DNA from: Citrifermentans bremense
GTDB taxonomy: Bacteria; Desulfobacterota; Desulfuromonadia; Geobacterales; Geobacteraceae
Direction: 5' to 3'
NCBI RefSeq assembly: GCF_014218275.1
Contig: NZ_AP023213.1
Span: 372,001 to 436,000 of the forward strand
Length of the DNA: 64,000 bases
Shown in pieces: positions 25,672 through 35,941 of this stretch. A program made the translations under genes and the position numbers. The notes beneath the pieces are model-generated. The model saw only the letters and a list, made by a program, of their open reading frames with translations, searched no databases and was not told the origin of the DNA. Position 1 is the stretch's first letter; every line of letters begins with the position of its first letter.

Positions 25672-28600
25672 TTAATCGAACAGATCGAGGCTGAGCTGAC
25701 CTTCGATCTCAGCTTTTTTCGACTTCTTCCCGACTCCCCCTCGCCCAGCGGGAGAGGGCTGGGGTGAGGGGCTTGGTTCACCTTTACCGGACGGGCGGGC
25801 GCTCTCCGGTAGCAGCACCTCGGCAAGGTGGGCGATGAGCTCTTTCGGAGGGCGGTCTGCGTAGACCCCGTTCCCCGTGCCGTCGACGCCGCGCAGGAAG
25901 AGGTAGAAGACGCCGCCGAAGTGCCGGTCGTAATCGTAATCCGGGATCCTCAGCCTCAGGTAGTTGTCGAGCGCCACCGTGTAAAGGAGGTACTGCAGGG
26001 GATAGAAGTTCTCTGCCATCTCCTTTTTCAACGCCTCCTGGCCATAGCTGCCGGGGGTGTTCCCCAGGTGGTTGGACTTCCAGTCCACGATGTAGTAGCG
26101 CCCGCCGTGCTCGAAGACGAGGTCGATGAATCCAAGGAGCATCCCCTGCACCGGCGCGAAAGAGAGGCGGCCGAAGAGATCCGCCAGCTCGACCGGGAGC
26201 CGGAGACCTTGCGCTGCGCCAGTTCCCGCCATGAAGCGGGAGGCGGCATCCTTCAGGCGCTCGGAGGTAACGAGCGAAAGGGGGAAGAAGAATTCCATCT
26301 CGGTGAGGCGCCGCTCCAGCCCCACCTGCGCCAGCTTGATCTCCCAATCCCCCAGCGGCGCCTGCAGGACGTTATGCACCATCTGGCCAACGGCACCGCT
26401 CCATTCAGCGGAAAAGCCATGTTTGTCCAGCTGCTCCTCGACCAGGGGTAAGAGCTGCTCTTTGGCCCTTGTGAAATCGAGGTCCTCGAAGATCTTGTGC
26501 AGGAAGATGCCGGCCTTGGCCCCCTTGGGAAAGGCGAAGATCCCGGTCGGCTCGACCTCGTGCGCAGCGCGCTCCTCTACCGGACTCCCCTCGTCACGGT
26601 CGGGAAGCTCGGCTGTGTGCTGCTTGCGACTGGAGAGCGAGGTGAAGCTCGCCACGCGCCAGTCACGGGGGATGGCCCCGTTAAAAGGAAGCGGCGCCAG
26701 ATCCGGCTTCTTCTTGTCGTGCGCCCGGTACGGGGACAGGTCGGCCGCAGGGAGGTCCAGGACTTCGATCTTCCCGGGCGAGGATGCCGCCAGCGTTTCC
26801 AGCCGTTCACGGATGCCTGCATCGCTGAGCGTCACCTGTCCCTTGACCGGGCTCTCACCCGGATGAAGCAGGTAGTGGAGCGCGCTCTCCCCTGCGTCCT
26901 TGAAGGCGCCCCAGACGAGGTAGGTCCGGTGCTTGCCTCGCGTCAAGGCGACGTAGAGAAGCCGCAGGCTCTCGGCAAGCGCCTCCCGCGCGGCCTGCGC
27001 CTTGTGCTCTGCCATCTGCTCTGAACCCATGTCCAAGACCACCCGCCCATCCTCGTCGTGGAAGAGCGCCCCCTCGTCTTTTCCGGCGTACTCGGCCCAG
27101 CAGAAAGGGAGGAACACGATGGGGTATTCGAGCCCCTTGCTCTTGTGGATGGTGACCAGCTGCACCGCGGCCTCGTCGGTCTCCAGGCGGATCTCGTACT
27201 CTTCCTTCTTGGGCTCTTCGGTGATGCGGCAGGCGAGCCAGGCGATGACCGCCTCCATCCCCAGGCGTTCCTCGACCTGCGCCTGGTGGATGGTCTCGAT
27301 GGCGTGCAGGAGGTTGGTGAGCCGCCGCTCTCCCATCGGTTCAGCGAGAAGCCGCTTCCTGACCTCGCGCTTTTCCATGAACTGCAGGGCCATGGACATG
27401 CAGCTGCCGCTGCTCCAGGTGTCGTGGTAGTCCCGGAACTCCTCCAGGATTTCCTCCCACCCCTTCTCGTCGTTCATGAGCTCTGCCAGTTCCGTCCCGC
27501 TCACCCCCACGAGGTCGGTGGCAAGGGCCCCGCGCAGAAGCGACTCATGTCCCGGTTGCGCCACCGCGGAAAGGAGCCGCAGCAGTTCCGCCGCCTCGTC
27601 CGACTCGAAGAGGTTCCCCGCGCTGCAAAGAACACTCGGGATCCCCCTGCGGGTGAGCGCCCGCTGCATCAGCTTCGCCTGCCGGTTCGCCCGCACCAGG
27701 ACTGCGACGTCCTTGGGTTGGACCGGGCGCTGCACCCACTTGTCGCCCCCATCCGGGTCCTTGTCGAGCTCCTCGATGGTCAGCTTCCCGGCCGCGCCGT
27801 CACGCAGAAGCCGCGAGATTTCCGCCGCCACCGCTTCAGGCAGGTCGTCCCAGGCGTCTCCCTTGTTGATCGGCTTACCGGCGTCCTTGCGCGGGGCGAG
27901 CCAGAGCTTCAGCGGCGCCTTCCTCTGCCCTTCCTCGACGAGCCTGCTCTTCTCCTTCGGGGCAGCCTCCACCGGGTTGAAGCCTATCTGCGGGTAGAGG
28001 AAGGGGAGCTCGCGCGACGCGAAGAGGGTGTTGACGGCGTCGATCAACCCCGCCTCGGAACGGAAGTTCTGCAGCAGGGTGTGGCGCTCTTCGGTTGCCT
28101 CGGCTGCCCCCATGTAGGCGAAGATGTCGGCGCCGCGGAAGCTGTAGATCGCCTGCTTGGGGTCGCCGATGAGGAAGAAGGGGGCCTCGTGTCCCACCGG
28201 GTAGATGGCGTCGAAGATGGCGAACTGTAGCGGGTCGGTGTCCTGGAATTCGTCGATGAGCGCCGCCTGGTAGCGCTCGCGGATCAGCCGCGGCAGAGAC
28301 GAAACCGGGCGAAGGAGCGCCGCGTGCAGGTCGAGGAGGAGGTCGTCGAAGGAGCGCAGGTTCTTGAGCCGCTTTCGCCTCGGAAGCTCGGCGCGCAGGT
28401 AGTCGAAGAAACCGCGCTTGAGCCCCTGGAGCCAGTCTTCAATCTCGGTGGCGTCGGCGGGCGGGTCGGGGATCACGGTGGCGTTGGGGTCGCCGCTGAC
28501 CCTCTGCACAAGCTTCAGCAGCGATTCGGGGGTTACCTTGGCGGCGTCGGCCGCGGCGACCCTTTCCGCCGGCTGGCCGTAGCAGTTGATGCGCCAGTAG

Positions 28601-29061
28601 TCCTGCGCGATCTCCATCAGGATCTTCCCCTGGTCGGTCACAAGCTCGGTGTCGCACAAGGAGCCGCTCTCGAAGGGGTTGTCCTGCAGCATCCTCTGGC
28701 AAAAGCCGTGGATGGTGAAGATGGCCGCCTCGTCGAAGCTCCGTATCGCGCTGGAGAGAAGCCGACGCGCCTCGGAGTGGTCCGGCCTCGACTCGATCAG
28801 CCCCTGGATCAGGAAGTCGTCGGCAGCACCGGTGAGGAAGCCGTCCTCCGCCTCCTTCAACTTGTTCCTGATCCGCTCCTTGAGCTCTTTGGTCGCGGCC
28901 TCGGTGAAGGTGACCACCAGGATGCGCGAGACGTCGAGTTTCTCTTCGAGCACCAGGCGCAGGTAGACCCCGGCGATGGTGAAGGTCTTGCCGGTGCCGG
29001 CGCTCGCCTCGATCAGGTTGCGCCCGGCAAGCGGGGTATGGATGAGGTCGAACCGTTTCAT
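25672..29061 (-). CDS. recB: RecB, exodeoxyribonuclease V beta subunit
   Basis: 1129 residues. SF1A helicase with Walker A EASAGTGKTFTIAGVYLR (residues ~17-35), Walker B LIDEFQDTDPLQFAIFDAIY (~268), and motifs V/VI near LVTIHKSKGLEYPIVFLPF and LLYVALTRGKHRTYLVWG. The RecB-type nuclease is in the C-terminal third (YYIVDWKSNHLG, catalytic Asp and Lys). RecBCD resects double-strand breaks and loads RecA. The start overlaps the recC stop (ATGA). The last ~40 residues contain an in-frame repeat-derived insert (PSPSPQPSPAGRGG) before the end QLSLDLFD. Confidence 0.96.
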   Translation of the reverse strand: MKRFDLIHTPLAGRNLIEASAGTGKTFTIAGVYLRLVLEEKLDVSRILVVTFTEAATKELKERIRNKLKEAEDGFLTGAADDFLIQGLIESRPDHSEARRLLSSAIRSFDEAAIFTIHGFCQRMLQDNPFESGSLCDTELVTDQGKILMEIAQDYWRINCYGQPAERVAAADAAKVTPESLLKLVQRVSGDPNATVIPDPPADATEIEDWLQGLKRGFFDYLRAELPRRKRLKNLRSFDDLLLDLHAALLRPVSSLPRLIRERYQAALIDEFQDTDPLQFAIFDAIYPVGHEAPFFLIGDPKQAIYSFRGADIFAYMGAAEATEERHTLLQNFRSEAGLIDAVNTLFASRELPFLYPQIGFNPVEAAPKEKSRLVEEGQRKAPLKLWLAPRKDAGKPINKGDAWDDLPEAVAAEISRLLRDGAAGKLTIEELDKDPDGGDKWVQRPVQPKDVAVLVRANRQAKLMQRALTRRGIPSVLCSAGNLFESDEAAELLRLLSAVAQPGHESLLRGALATDLVGVSGTELAELMNDEKGWEEILEEFRDYHDTWSSGSCMSMALQFMEKREVRKRLLAEPMGERRLTNLLHAIETIHQAQVEERLGMEAVIAWLACRITEEPKKEEYEIRLETDEAAVQLVTIHKSKGLEYPIVFLPFCWAEYAGKDEGALFHDEDGRVVLDMGSEQMAEHKAQAAREALAESLRLLYVALTRGKHRTYLVWGAFKDAGESALHYLLHPGESPVKGQVTLSDAGIRERLETLAASSPGKIEVLDLPAADLSPYRAHDKKKPDLAPLPFNGAIPRDWRVASFTSLSSRKQHTAELPDRDEGSPVEERAAHEVEPTGIFAFPKGAKAGIFLHKIFEDLDFTRAKEQLLPLVEEQLDKHGFSAEWSGAVGQMVHNVLQAPLGDWEIKLAQVGLERRLTEMEFFFPLSLVTSERLKDAASRFMAGTGAAQGLRLPVELADLFGRLSFAPVQGMLLGFIDLVFEHGGRYYIVDWKSNHLGNTPGSYGQEALKKEMAENFYPLQYLLYTVALDNYLRLRIPDYDYDRHFGGVFYLFLRGVDGTGNGVYADRPPKELIAHLAEVLLPESARPSGKGEPSPSPQPSPAGRGGVGKKSKKAEIEGQLSLDLFD
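25728..25772. repeat. CCCTCGCCCAGCGGGAGAGGG repeat inside the recB 3' end
   Basis: A palindromic CTCGCCC-AGCGGGAGAGGG followed by CTGGGGTGAGGGG sits within the recB reading frame and encodes EPSPSPQPSPAGRGG. The same element type is intergenic at 16205-16315. Confidence 0.8.
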
Positions 29062-32000
29062 TTGCCTTTACCCTTGCCGGTCTGGCTATCCAGGAGCGGC
29101 TCCCAGACCTGGAGCGCCAGGGCTGCGAATTCCTCGTCCAGCGGTGCGTCGTCGCGGAAGCAGCGGCGGCAGTGCTCGTCCTTCCCCTCGCCCTCGTAGA
29201 ACTCGCTGCCGTGCCATTTGCCGAGCGCGTCGCTGAGCGCCTTCGCCGCCTTCTTCGGGTCGCGCGACTTCTTGGCGTACTCCAGGGAGCTCTCCGGGAA
29301 GAACTTGAGCGGAGAGGTCATCCCCTTTTGGTACAGCTCCAGGAGCCGGTTAAGGTGCGTGACGCAATCCCCGATGGGGGGGAGGTGGATGGTGCTGTCG
29401 GAGGCGACGAAGCTGCTTTCCAGCGGGTACCCTTCGGCCTTGGCGCAGTTGAGCGCCAGGTGCTCGACCCAAAACCGCAGCTGGTCCTTCGCCTTCAGCT
29501 TGGTGTAGCGGTAGCGCACCATGCGGTCGGAGCGGAGGTTCTCGATGCGTCCGATGATCCTCCCGCCGGGAAGCTTCAGGTCGATGTCCAGGGGAGGGAG
29601 CGTCTCTCCGCAGGAGACCTCGACCACCTTGGCGGCGAATTCCTGCGCCGGCTCTCCCAGCTTGCGGAAGAGGGCTGAGCCGCAGACGCCGGGGGGGAGG
29701 TCGCCGCGCGCGCAGGCGACGGCGTAAGGGACGTCCAGCTCCTCGCCGCGCAAAAGCGCCGTGACCATCTCCTGTTCCAGCTGGTATTTGGAGAGGCTAC
29801 CCAGCGCGAACGGTTCCGATTCCTCCAGCGGCTCCACACCCTGCTCTATGCGGATGCCGAGCCGGCGCCTCAGGAGTTCCTTGGCCGGGTTGCACAGGAA
29901 ATCGACCAGCGCCTTGAGGGTGACCGTACCCTCTTCCTCCCAGGGGGGAAGGGGCGCATCCAGAAACGGCTGCGGGGGAGAGGGGGGGGAGAGCTTCGCC
30001 TTCGCCCCCTCGCAGTTTTGCTGGGAGTAGCTGAATAAGGCGGAGCCGCGGGTGAAGTACCTGGGGCTGAACGGCTGCAGCGGGTGGCACAAGACCGCAG
30101 GCACAGGATTTCCCTCCGGCGTCACGAAACAGCGCTCCAGGTAGTCCAGCAGCTCGCTCACCAGCACGCTCGGGGGAAGTTCGGCGTTGTCCTTGATGCT
30201 TTGACCCACGTAGCTTATGTGCAGCCTCTTGCGGGCGGAGAGGAGGGCCTCCAGGAACAGGTAACGGTCCTCGTCGCGCGGCGAGGAGTCCCCGGAGCGG
30301 GGCTCCCTGGTCATCAGGTCGAACCCCTGGGGCGGGTTGCGGCGCGGGAATTCCCCCTCGTTCATACCCAAAAGGGCGACCACCGGGAACGGGATGCTTC
30401 GCATCGGGAGCATGGCGCAGAAGGTGACGCTGCCGGTGAGAAAGCCCAGGTCCCGTTTCGAGGCCCCCAGCTGCTGCTCCACCCAGTAGCGCACCACCTC
30501 GATGCCGATCTCTTCCTCGAAACCGGCATGCGCCGGGGAGTTCCCGAGCTTTTTCGCCATCTCGATCAGGAACAGGAACTCGCGCTCGCCGTCCGCGTCC
30601 GGGAGGATGAAGTCGTCCAGGATCTGGCGCAGCGCCGGCACCCACTCGGACGGCACCCGCGGGCGGGAGAGGTCCCGGGTCTGGGCGAAGAGCTTTTCGC
30701 AGAAGGTGAGGAAGCGCCCGAAGGGAAGGGCCACGCCCCCCTCCATGTCGTCGTAGGGGAGGATGCCGTCGTAGAACGAGCGCCCGTCGCCGTTCATGGC
30801 GTAGCCCAAAAGCAGGCGGTCGAGCCCCGCTGCCCACGAGTTCTCGCCGAAGGGGGGGACGCCGTGCTCGGTGCGTTGCGCTGCGTCGAGGCCCCACCTG
30901 ATGTTGGCCCCCCGAAGCCAGTCCCGCACCGTTTCCAGGTCGTCTCCGGAGAGGCCGAAGCGGCGCGCCACCGGGGGGGACTCCAGGATATCCAAAACCG
31001 TCGCTACGCCGTAGCGGCCGCCGCAGAGCGCGAGGATGGCGACAAGCGCCCGGGCCGCCTCCCCTTCGTTTTTGAGGCTTCGGTCCGCGATGGAATAGGG
31101 GATGCGGCGGCTCTCATCCTCGGGGTTGTCGAAAACCGCGGAGATGTAAGGGGCGTAAGCCTCGACATTGGGGGTCATCACCAGCACGTCGCGGGGGGAC
31201 AACGATGGATCGGCGTCGAACAGGGAGAGGAGCGTGTCGTAGAGGACCTCCACCTCGCGCATGGGGGAGTGGCAGGAGTGCACCTTGAGGGAGAGGTCGC
31301 AGGCCTGCACCTGGCGCGGCCCTGCCTCCGCTCCCCGCAACTCGACGATGTCCGCCTGGACCTCGTGCAGCAGCACCCCCTGCGGGAGCTCGTAGAAGCT
31401 GTCCTCTCGCTCGTGGTCGCCGCAGTCGTCGATGATCGCCTTGAAGAAGTCCCGGCCGAGCTTACCCCAGGAGGCAAGGAGCGGGTTACCGGTCTCGTAC
31501 CACTGCTCTTCCCCCTGCCCGTGTTTCTCCAGCCGGGCCAGTTCCCGCTCGGAAACGATCTCGCCCCAGTACTGGCGGCATGGGTTCAGGAGGAACAGGT
31601 TAACCTCGGCGTTCTGGGCCAGCTTGGCAAGGACCTCGAGGTGGAATGGGGGCAGCGACGGGATGCCGATCACCGAGACGCGTCGACGCCAGGCACTGCC
31701 GCTTTGGTGCGTGCCGAGGAAGTCGTGCAGCAGCCGGGCGCGGTGCTTCTGTCCGGCTCCGTCGTTGAGCGCCCGCCAGAGCTGCGCCTGCCAATGGTCC
31801 TCCTCCCCCTTTTCCCAGCGGAGCAACTCCTTGGGACGGTAGATGGTGTACCGGTCGAAGGTGTCGGCTATGCGCCGGGCGAGCTGCATCCGCTTGAGGC
31901 CGTCCCGGTCGTCCGCAAGGTACGCCGCGACCTCCTCGAAGCCGGCTGTTTGCGCAGACTGCAGCAGGGCGAGGATCCTCCAGGTCATCACTTCGGGAGT

Positions 32001-32270
32001 AAAGAGTGGGGCGTCGGCGGGGCTCTCCGGGAGCGCCTGGGCGAAGACCTCTTCCACGAACCTGTTGGGAAAGAGGAAGTCCCCGTTGGCCCAGACCCCG
32101 ATCCGTCCGGCCAGCTCCATGGAGAGCCAGCGCTGCATCCCCTTGTTCTGCACCACGATCAGCTCTTTGTCGAAGGGGGTGCCGGGGGCGGGACGGGGGG
32201 CGCGGACCACCTTTTCCAGTTCGTCCACCAGTCGTTCCATGCGGTTGCTGGTATGTATCTTCAGCGGCAT
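29058..32270 (-). CDS. recC: RecC, exodeoxyribonuclease V gamma subunit
   Basis: 1070 residues, in line with RecC. The N-terminus (NRMERLVDELEKVV, IVVQNKGMQRWLSMELAGRIG) matches the typical RecC opening with the QxxGMQRWL signature. Later motifs are ISVIGIPSLPPFHLEVL-type VIGIPSLPPFHLEVL, FCAMLPMRSIPFPVVALLGM (about 620) and GFDLMTREPRSGDSSPRDEDR. RecC recognises Chi and has an inactive helicase core. ATG 32270 has GGAG upstream. It overlaps recB by 4 bp, so recCBD are translationally coupled. Confidence 0.96.
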   Translation of the reverse strand: MPLKIHTSNRMERLVDELEKVVRAPRPAPGTPFDKELIVVQNKGMQRWLSMELAGRIGVWANGDFLFPNRFVEEVFAQALPESPADAPLFTPEVMTWRILALLQSAQTAGFEEVAAYLADDRDGLKRMQLARRIADTFDRYTIYRPKELLRWEKGEEDHWQAQLWRALNDGAGQKHRARLLHDFLGTHQSGSAWRRRVSVIGIPSLPPFHLEVLAKLAQNAEVNLFLLNPCRQYWGEIVSERELARLEKHGQGEEQWYETGNPLLASWGKLGRDFFKAIIDDCGDHEREDSFYELPQGVLLHEVQADIVELRGAEAGPRQVQACDLSLKVHSCHSPMREVEVLYDTLLSLFDADPSLSPRDVLVMTPNVEAYAPYISAVFDNPEDESRRIPYSIADRSLKNEGEAARALVAILALCGGRYGVATVLDILESPPVARRFGLSGDDLETVRDWLRGANIRWGLDAAQRTEHGVPPFGENSWAAGLDRLLLGYAMNGDGRSFYDGILPYDDMEGGVALPFGRFLTFCEKLFAQTRDLSRPRVPSEWVPALRQILDDFILPDADGEREFLFLIEMAKKLGNSPAHAGFEEEIGIEVVRYWVEQQLGASKRDLGFLTGSVTFCAMLPMRSIPFPVVALLGMNEGEFPRRNPPQGFDLMTREPRSGDSSPRDEDRYLFLEALLSARKRLHISYVGQSIKDNAELPPSVLVSELLDYLERCFVTPEGNPVPAVLCHPLQPFSPRYFTRGSALFSYSQQNCEGAKAKLSPPSPPQPFLDAPLPPWEEEGTVTLKALVDFLCNPAKELLRRRLGIRIEQGVEPLEESEPFALGSLSKYQLEQEMVTALLRGEELDVPYAVACARGDLPPGVCGSALFRKLGEPAQEFAAKVVEVSCGETLPPLDIDLKLPGGRIIGRIENLRSDRMVRYRYTKLKAKDQLRFWVEHLALNCAKAEGYPLESSFVASDSTIHLPPIGDCVTHLNRLLELYQKGMTSPLKFFPESSLEYAKKSRDPKKAAKALSDALGKWHGSEFYEGEGKDEHCRRCFRDDAPLDEEFAALALQVWEPLLDSQTGKGKGK

Positions 32271-32558
32271 TTCCCACTCCCAAATCTCTGCGGATCGCGC
32301 CCCTTCACGGTTCCGGGGGCTGCAAAGGAAGACGGAAAGATATCACATCGTCGGTTCGCTGTCTCTAAAAACGGGACCGGCTACTTTTGAAAAATGAGGG
32401 AGCCTGTCGCCTTTTCTGAACCAGCTTGCGTTGTCATTTTGTTTGGCTATATTTTGTCTTTGTGTTTGCTAATTAAGGGATCGCTAACCGACGTCCGTTA
32501 CAGAAAGTTCGGTCGGGGAGATGCCTCCATGTCTGGCCAACCGGTAAAGGAGAATCGC

Positions 32559-33491
32559 ATGAAGCTGATCACCGAAGAGATGCTGGCGCGAGCGTACTAC
32601 CGGGTCAAACCGTTGATGTCGCGCAGGCTGCAGATTATCGTGCGCAGCATGGTGGCCAGGCGCAAAAGGGCGCTCTACGGCGCCACCTGGCCCATCGACC
32701 CCGATGCCGGCGGCACCCCGGCCGGCTTTTCCGGCTGGCCGGGCGGGAACCGCTTCTCCGTGGTCCTTACCCACGACGTCGACACGGCGCGCGGCGTCGA
32801 GCGCTGCGAGCAACTGATGGCGCTGGAGCAGGAGATGGGGTTTCGCTCCTCGTTCAACTTCGTGGCCCACGACTACAACGTCCCCCCGGAGCTGCGCAGG
32901 AAACTGGTGGAACAGGGGTTCGAGGTGGGCGTGCACGGCCTGGAGCACAACCGGAAGCTCTACGAGTCGCCGGCCACCTTTGCCAAGCATGCAGCCTTGA
33001 TCAACGGCTACCTGAAGGAGTGGGGCGCGGTCGGTTTCCGCTCGCCTTGCGTCTATCACAACTTCGAATGGCTGCACCAGCTCGACATAGCCTATGAGGC
33101 GTCCGCGTTCGACACCGATCCCTTCGAGCCGCAGTCCGACGGCTTGAGGACCATCTTCCCGGTGCACCAGACCGCGGTCCCGGGGCGGGAGTACGTGGTG
33201 CTTCCCTATACCCTGCCGCAGGATTTCACCATGTTCATCCTGTTCCGGGAAAAGGGGATCGACATCTGGAAGGAGAAGCTGCGCTGGATCGCCGAGCATG
33301 GCGGGATGGCACTCTTGATCACCCACCCCGATTACATGAGCTTCAACGGCTGCCGGCAGTTCGACGAGTATCCCTGCGAGCTCTACCGCGAGCTTTTGGA
33401 GCACATCCGGACCGAGTACCAAGGCGAGTACTGCCATTTTCTCCCCTATGAAATCGCATCTTTTTGGACCGAGCGCGTCGCCTTCCGGTAA
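32559..33491 (+). CDS. NodB-like polysaccharide-deacetylase-fold protein
   Basis: 310 residues. Motif 1 VVLTHDVDTARG supplies the Asp-x-Asp metal/base pair, and motif 2 FEVGVHGLEHNRKLY supplies His ligands (HxxxH). Later parts GFRSPCVYHNFEWL and ALLITHPDYMSF fit the NodB barrel. Members act on N-acetylated polysaccharides or are variants of unknown substrate. ATG 32559 has AAAGGAG at 32546-32552; an in-frame ATG at 32394 is far upstream and unsupported. The 288-bp gap after recC (32271-32558) shows no other gene. It is 75 bp upstream of the EEP gene and probably cotranscribed. Confidence 0.8.
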   Translation: MKLITEEMLARAYYRVKPLMSRRLQIIVRSMVARRKRALYGATWPIDPDAGGTPAGFSGWPGGNRFSVVLTHDVDTARGVERCEQLMALEQEMGFRSSFNFVAHDYNVPPELRRKLVEQGFEVGVHGLEHNRKLYESPATFAKHAALINGYLKEWGAVGFRSPCVYHNFEWLHQLDIAYEASAFDTDPFEPQSDGLRTIFPVHQTAVPGREYVVLPYTLPQDFTMFILFREKGIDIWKEKLRWIAEHGGMALLITHPDYMSFNGCRQFDEYPCELYRELLEHIRTEYQGEYCHFLPYEIASFWTERVAFR

Positions 33492-33566
33492 CCCCGGAGG
33501 CGGCGCTTTTGAGCCGACGCCGGCGTTCGGCAGGGGCGGCCTCTTTCTCCCCCCTGGAGGCGGCGC

Positions 33567-34598
33567 ATGAAGCCGGTTCTGTGGCTGAACCTCATCTATG
33601 CGGCCGTCATCGCCGCGATCTCCCTCTCCTATCGGACAGGCGCCGACCGTTTCTGGCTCGGCGCCTTGAACCTGTACCTCCCCCAGGTGATGTGGGCTGT
33701 GCCCGGCATCATCCTCGTGGCGGCTACCTGGAAGACGGAGCGGACCTGGGTTTGGCTCCCGCTTTGCTTACTTTTGTGGGTGATCGGTCCCGTGATGGGG
33801 TACAACATCCCGCCGAACCGGGGGCAGGGTGAAGCATCGGGCGTTCCCATAAGGGTGATGACCTGGAACATCAAGTACGGAAAGCACGATCTCATGCCGC
33901 TGGTGGAGGAGATGGAGCGGAGCCGGCCGGACATCGTGCTCTTCCAGGACGCGGTGCGCGCCGGGGGGGGGCCTTTGGCCGGGTATTTCAGGGATTGGCA
34001 CCTGCGCAGCCAGGGGCAGTACCTGGTCGCCAGCAGGTACCCGCTCACGGCGGCAGAGGTTCACGAGCTACCCTATTCGGGGCGCGGGAAGGAGTACTTC
34101 CTGCGCTGCAAGGTGCGCGTGGGCTCCTCGGAGGTATCTGTCTACGACGTCCATTTCAAGACCCCCCGCCGCAGCCTCAACGCGTTCCGTAAAGCCAAGC
34201 ACGGCCCCTGGTACCTCCCCAAGGCCATCCAGAGGTTCGAGGACAACGTGTCGCTTCGGCTAGCCCAGGCCATGACCGTCGCGGGATACCTTGCGCGCGA
34301 GACGGGGCCGGTGCTGGTGGCGGGGGATATGAACTCCCCGGATCCTTCCCTTGTCTGCCGCACGCTCCGGGAGGCCGGACTCACCGATGCCTTCGCCGCG
34401 GCCGGGACGGGCTACGGCTACACCTACGGCCATTTCCTGCTGAGAAACAGGATCCCCTGGCTGCGCCTTTCCTGGATGCGCATCGACCACATCATGACCA
34501 ACTCCTGGCTTACCGCTTCCCGCTGCTGGGTCGGGACCGGCAGGGCCTCGGACCACCGACCGGTAGTCGCCGATTTTTTCCTGAAGGATTCCCCCTAA
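33567..34598 (+). CDS. Membrane-anchored endonuclease/exonuclease/phosphatase (EEP) family protein
   Basis: 343 residues. Three hydrophobic segments (about 4-22, 35-55 and 62-82) anchor an EEP domain. Catalytic motifs: MTWNIKYG (Asn), the metal ligand position in PDIVLFQDAV (Gln-Asp instead of Gln-Glu), VAGDMNSPD (Asp-x-Asn) and IDHIMT/RASDHRPVVADF (Asp-His). Such proteins can be nucleases, phosphodiesterases or lipid phosphatases; topology suggests the domain is at the membrane surface. A GGAGGCGGC ribosome site precedes the ATG. Confidence 0.85.
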   Translation: MKPVLWLNLIYAAVIAAISLSYRTGADRFWLGALNLYLPQVMWAVPGIILVAATWKTERTWVWLPLCLLLWVIGPVMGYNIPPNRGQGEASGVPIRVMTWNIKYGKHDLMPLVEEMERSRPDIVLFQDAVRAGGGPLAGYFRDWHLRSQGQYLVASRYPLTAAEVHELPYSGRGKEYFLRCKVRVGSSEVSVYDVHFKTPRRSLNAFRKAKHGPWYLPKAIQRFEDNVSLRLAQAMTVAGYLARETGPVLVAGDMNSPDPSLVCRTLREAGLTDAFAAAGTGYGYTYGHFLLRNRIPWLRLSWMRIDHIMTNSWLTASRCWVGTGRASDHRPVVADFFLKDSP

Positions 34599-34711
34599 TT
34601 GCCGCTGTGATCCCCCAGTTGTAATTGCACTTTTCCACCGAGCGTGCTAGTTATGGTCGGTCATAACCAAGCGACGGGCCCCCTATGGGCGCCCGGACTG
34701 GAGTCTGTAGC

Positions 34712-35941
34712 ATGCTCATCCTCACCCTCAACTGCCGGACCTTCTCCCTGCAGTACCAACTCTTCGACTGGGGACGAAACCTGACCCTGGCCAGCGGAAA
34801 CGTGGAGCGGGTCGTCATCGGGGACACCTTCCTCACCCACAAGGTCCCCGGCAAGGCGCCCCGGCACCTGGACCGCGACTGCGCCGACCATACGCAAGCG
34901 CTGCAATTCGTGCTGGACACGCTGACCGACGCGAAGGACGGGGTGCTGCCGGAAGCGGCGAGCATCAGCGCCATCGGGCACCGCGTGGTGCATGGGGGAG
35001 AGAGGTTCACCAAGTCAGTCCTCATCGACGACGACGTGGTCGCGGCCATCAAGGAAACCGCGAACCTCGCCCCGCTGCACAACACCCCGAACCTGGCCGG
35101 CATCCGCGCCGCAAAGGACCTGCTCCCCAACCTGCCGCAGGTTGCCATCTTCGACACCGCCTTCCACCAGACCATGCCGGAAAAGGCTTACATCTACCCC
35201 CTTCCCTACGACTGGTACAAGCAGCACGGCATCAGGCGCTACGGTTTCCACGGCCAGTCCCACTTGCATGCCGCCAGAAGGGGAGCCGCCTTGGCCGGCG
35301 TCCCACTGGAGCGCTGCAACCTAGTGACGGTGCACACCGGCAACGGCGTGTCGCTCTGCGCGCTGAAAAACGGGGTCTCGGTCGACACCAGCATGGGCCT
35401 CACCCCGCTGGAAGGGGTGATGATGGGGACCCGCTGCGGGGACATAGACGCGGGTATCATACCGTTCATGATGAACGAGGCCGGGATATCGGCGGCGGAA
35501 ATGGATCTCTTCCTGAACCAGAAGAGCGGGCTGGCGGGGATCGTCGGGCGCCGGGTGAGCCGCAGGACGGTGGTGGACGAGGCGGTGGTGGGGGACCCCC
35601 GCTGCCAGCTGGCGCTCGACATGGAGTCCTACCGCCTGCGCAAGTACATAGGCGCCTACATAGCCGTGATCGGTAGGCCCGACGCCATCGTCTTCACCTA
35701 CGGCGAGGGGTGGGAGGACTGGCCGGTCCGGGGGATGGCGCTCAAGGGGATGGAGCAGTTCGGGATCGAGGTGGACCTGAAGCGGGACGAGGAGGCCCTG
35801 CGGGGCGAGCGGGAGATGCTGATCAGCGCCGACAGCTCGAAGATCAAGGTGTTCGCCCTTCCCAGCGGCGAGGAGATGATGCTCAACGAGGACGTGGCCG
35901 CCATCATGGGGTGGCCGGCGCGCGAGGCTGGTGCCGCCTAG
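34712..35941 (+). CDS. Divergent acetate-kinase (AckA) paralogue
   Basis: 409 residues, AckA length. Family motifs: [16 protein letters not shown] (N-terminal strand), [37 protein letters not shown] (usually GFHGTSHRYV), [15 protein letters not shown] (usually HLGNGAS), [24 protein letters not shown], and the C-terminal position of FTGGIGEN reads FTYGEGWED. The ASKHA fold is intact, but the nucleotide-binding Gly-Ile-Gly-Glu-Asn motif is changed, so kinase activity or nucleotide use is uncertain. No pta gene is adjacent. ATG 34712 has GGAG upstream (frame open to 34685). It overlaps the convergent metX stop by 4 bp. Confidence 0.85.
   Translation: MLILTLNCRTFSLQYQLFDWGRNLTLASGNVERVVIGDTFLTHKVPGKAPRHLDRDCADHTQALQFVLDTLTDAKDGVLPEAASISAIGHRVVHGGERFTKSVLIDDDVVAAIKETANLAPLHNTPNLAGIRAAKDLLPNLPQVAIFDTAFHQTMPEKAYIYPLPYDWYKQHGIRRYGFHGQSHLHAARRGAALAGVPLERCNLVTVHTGNGVSLCALKNGVSVDTSMGLTPLEGVMMGTRCGDIDAGIIPFMMNEAGISAAEMDLFLNQKSGLAGIVGRRVSRRTVVDEAVVGDPRCQLALDMESYRLRKYIGAYIAVIGRPDAIVFTYGEGWEDWPVRGMALKGMEQFGIEVDLKRDEEALRGEREMLISADSSKIKVFALPSGEEMMLNEDVAAIMGWPAREAGAA

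Noticed and set aside
30084-32390. 768-aa plus-strand ORF
   Set aside because: Antisense to recC, which has clear family motifs.
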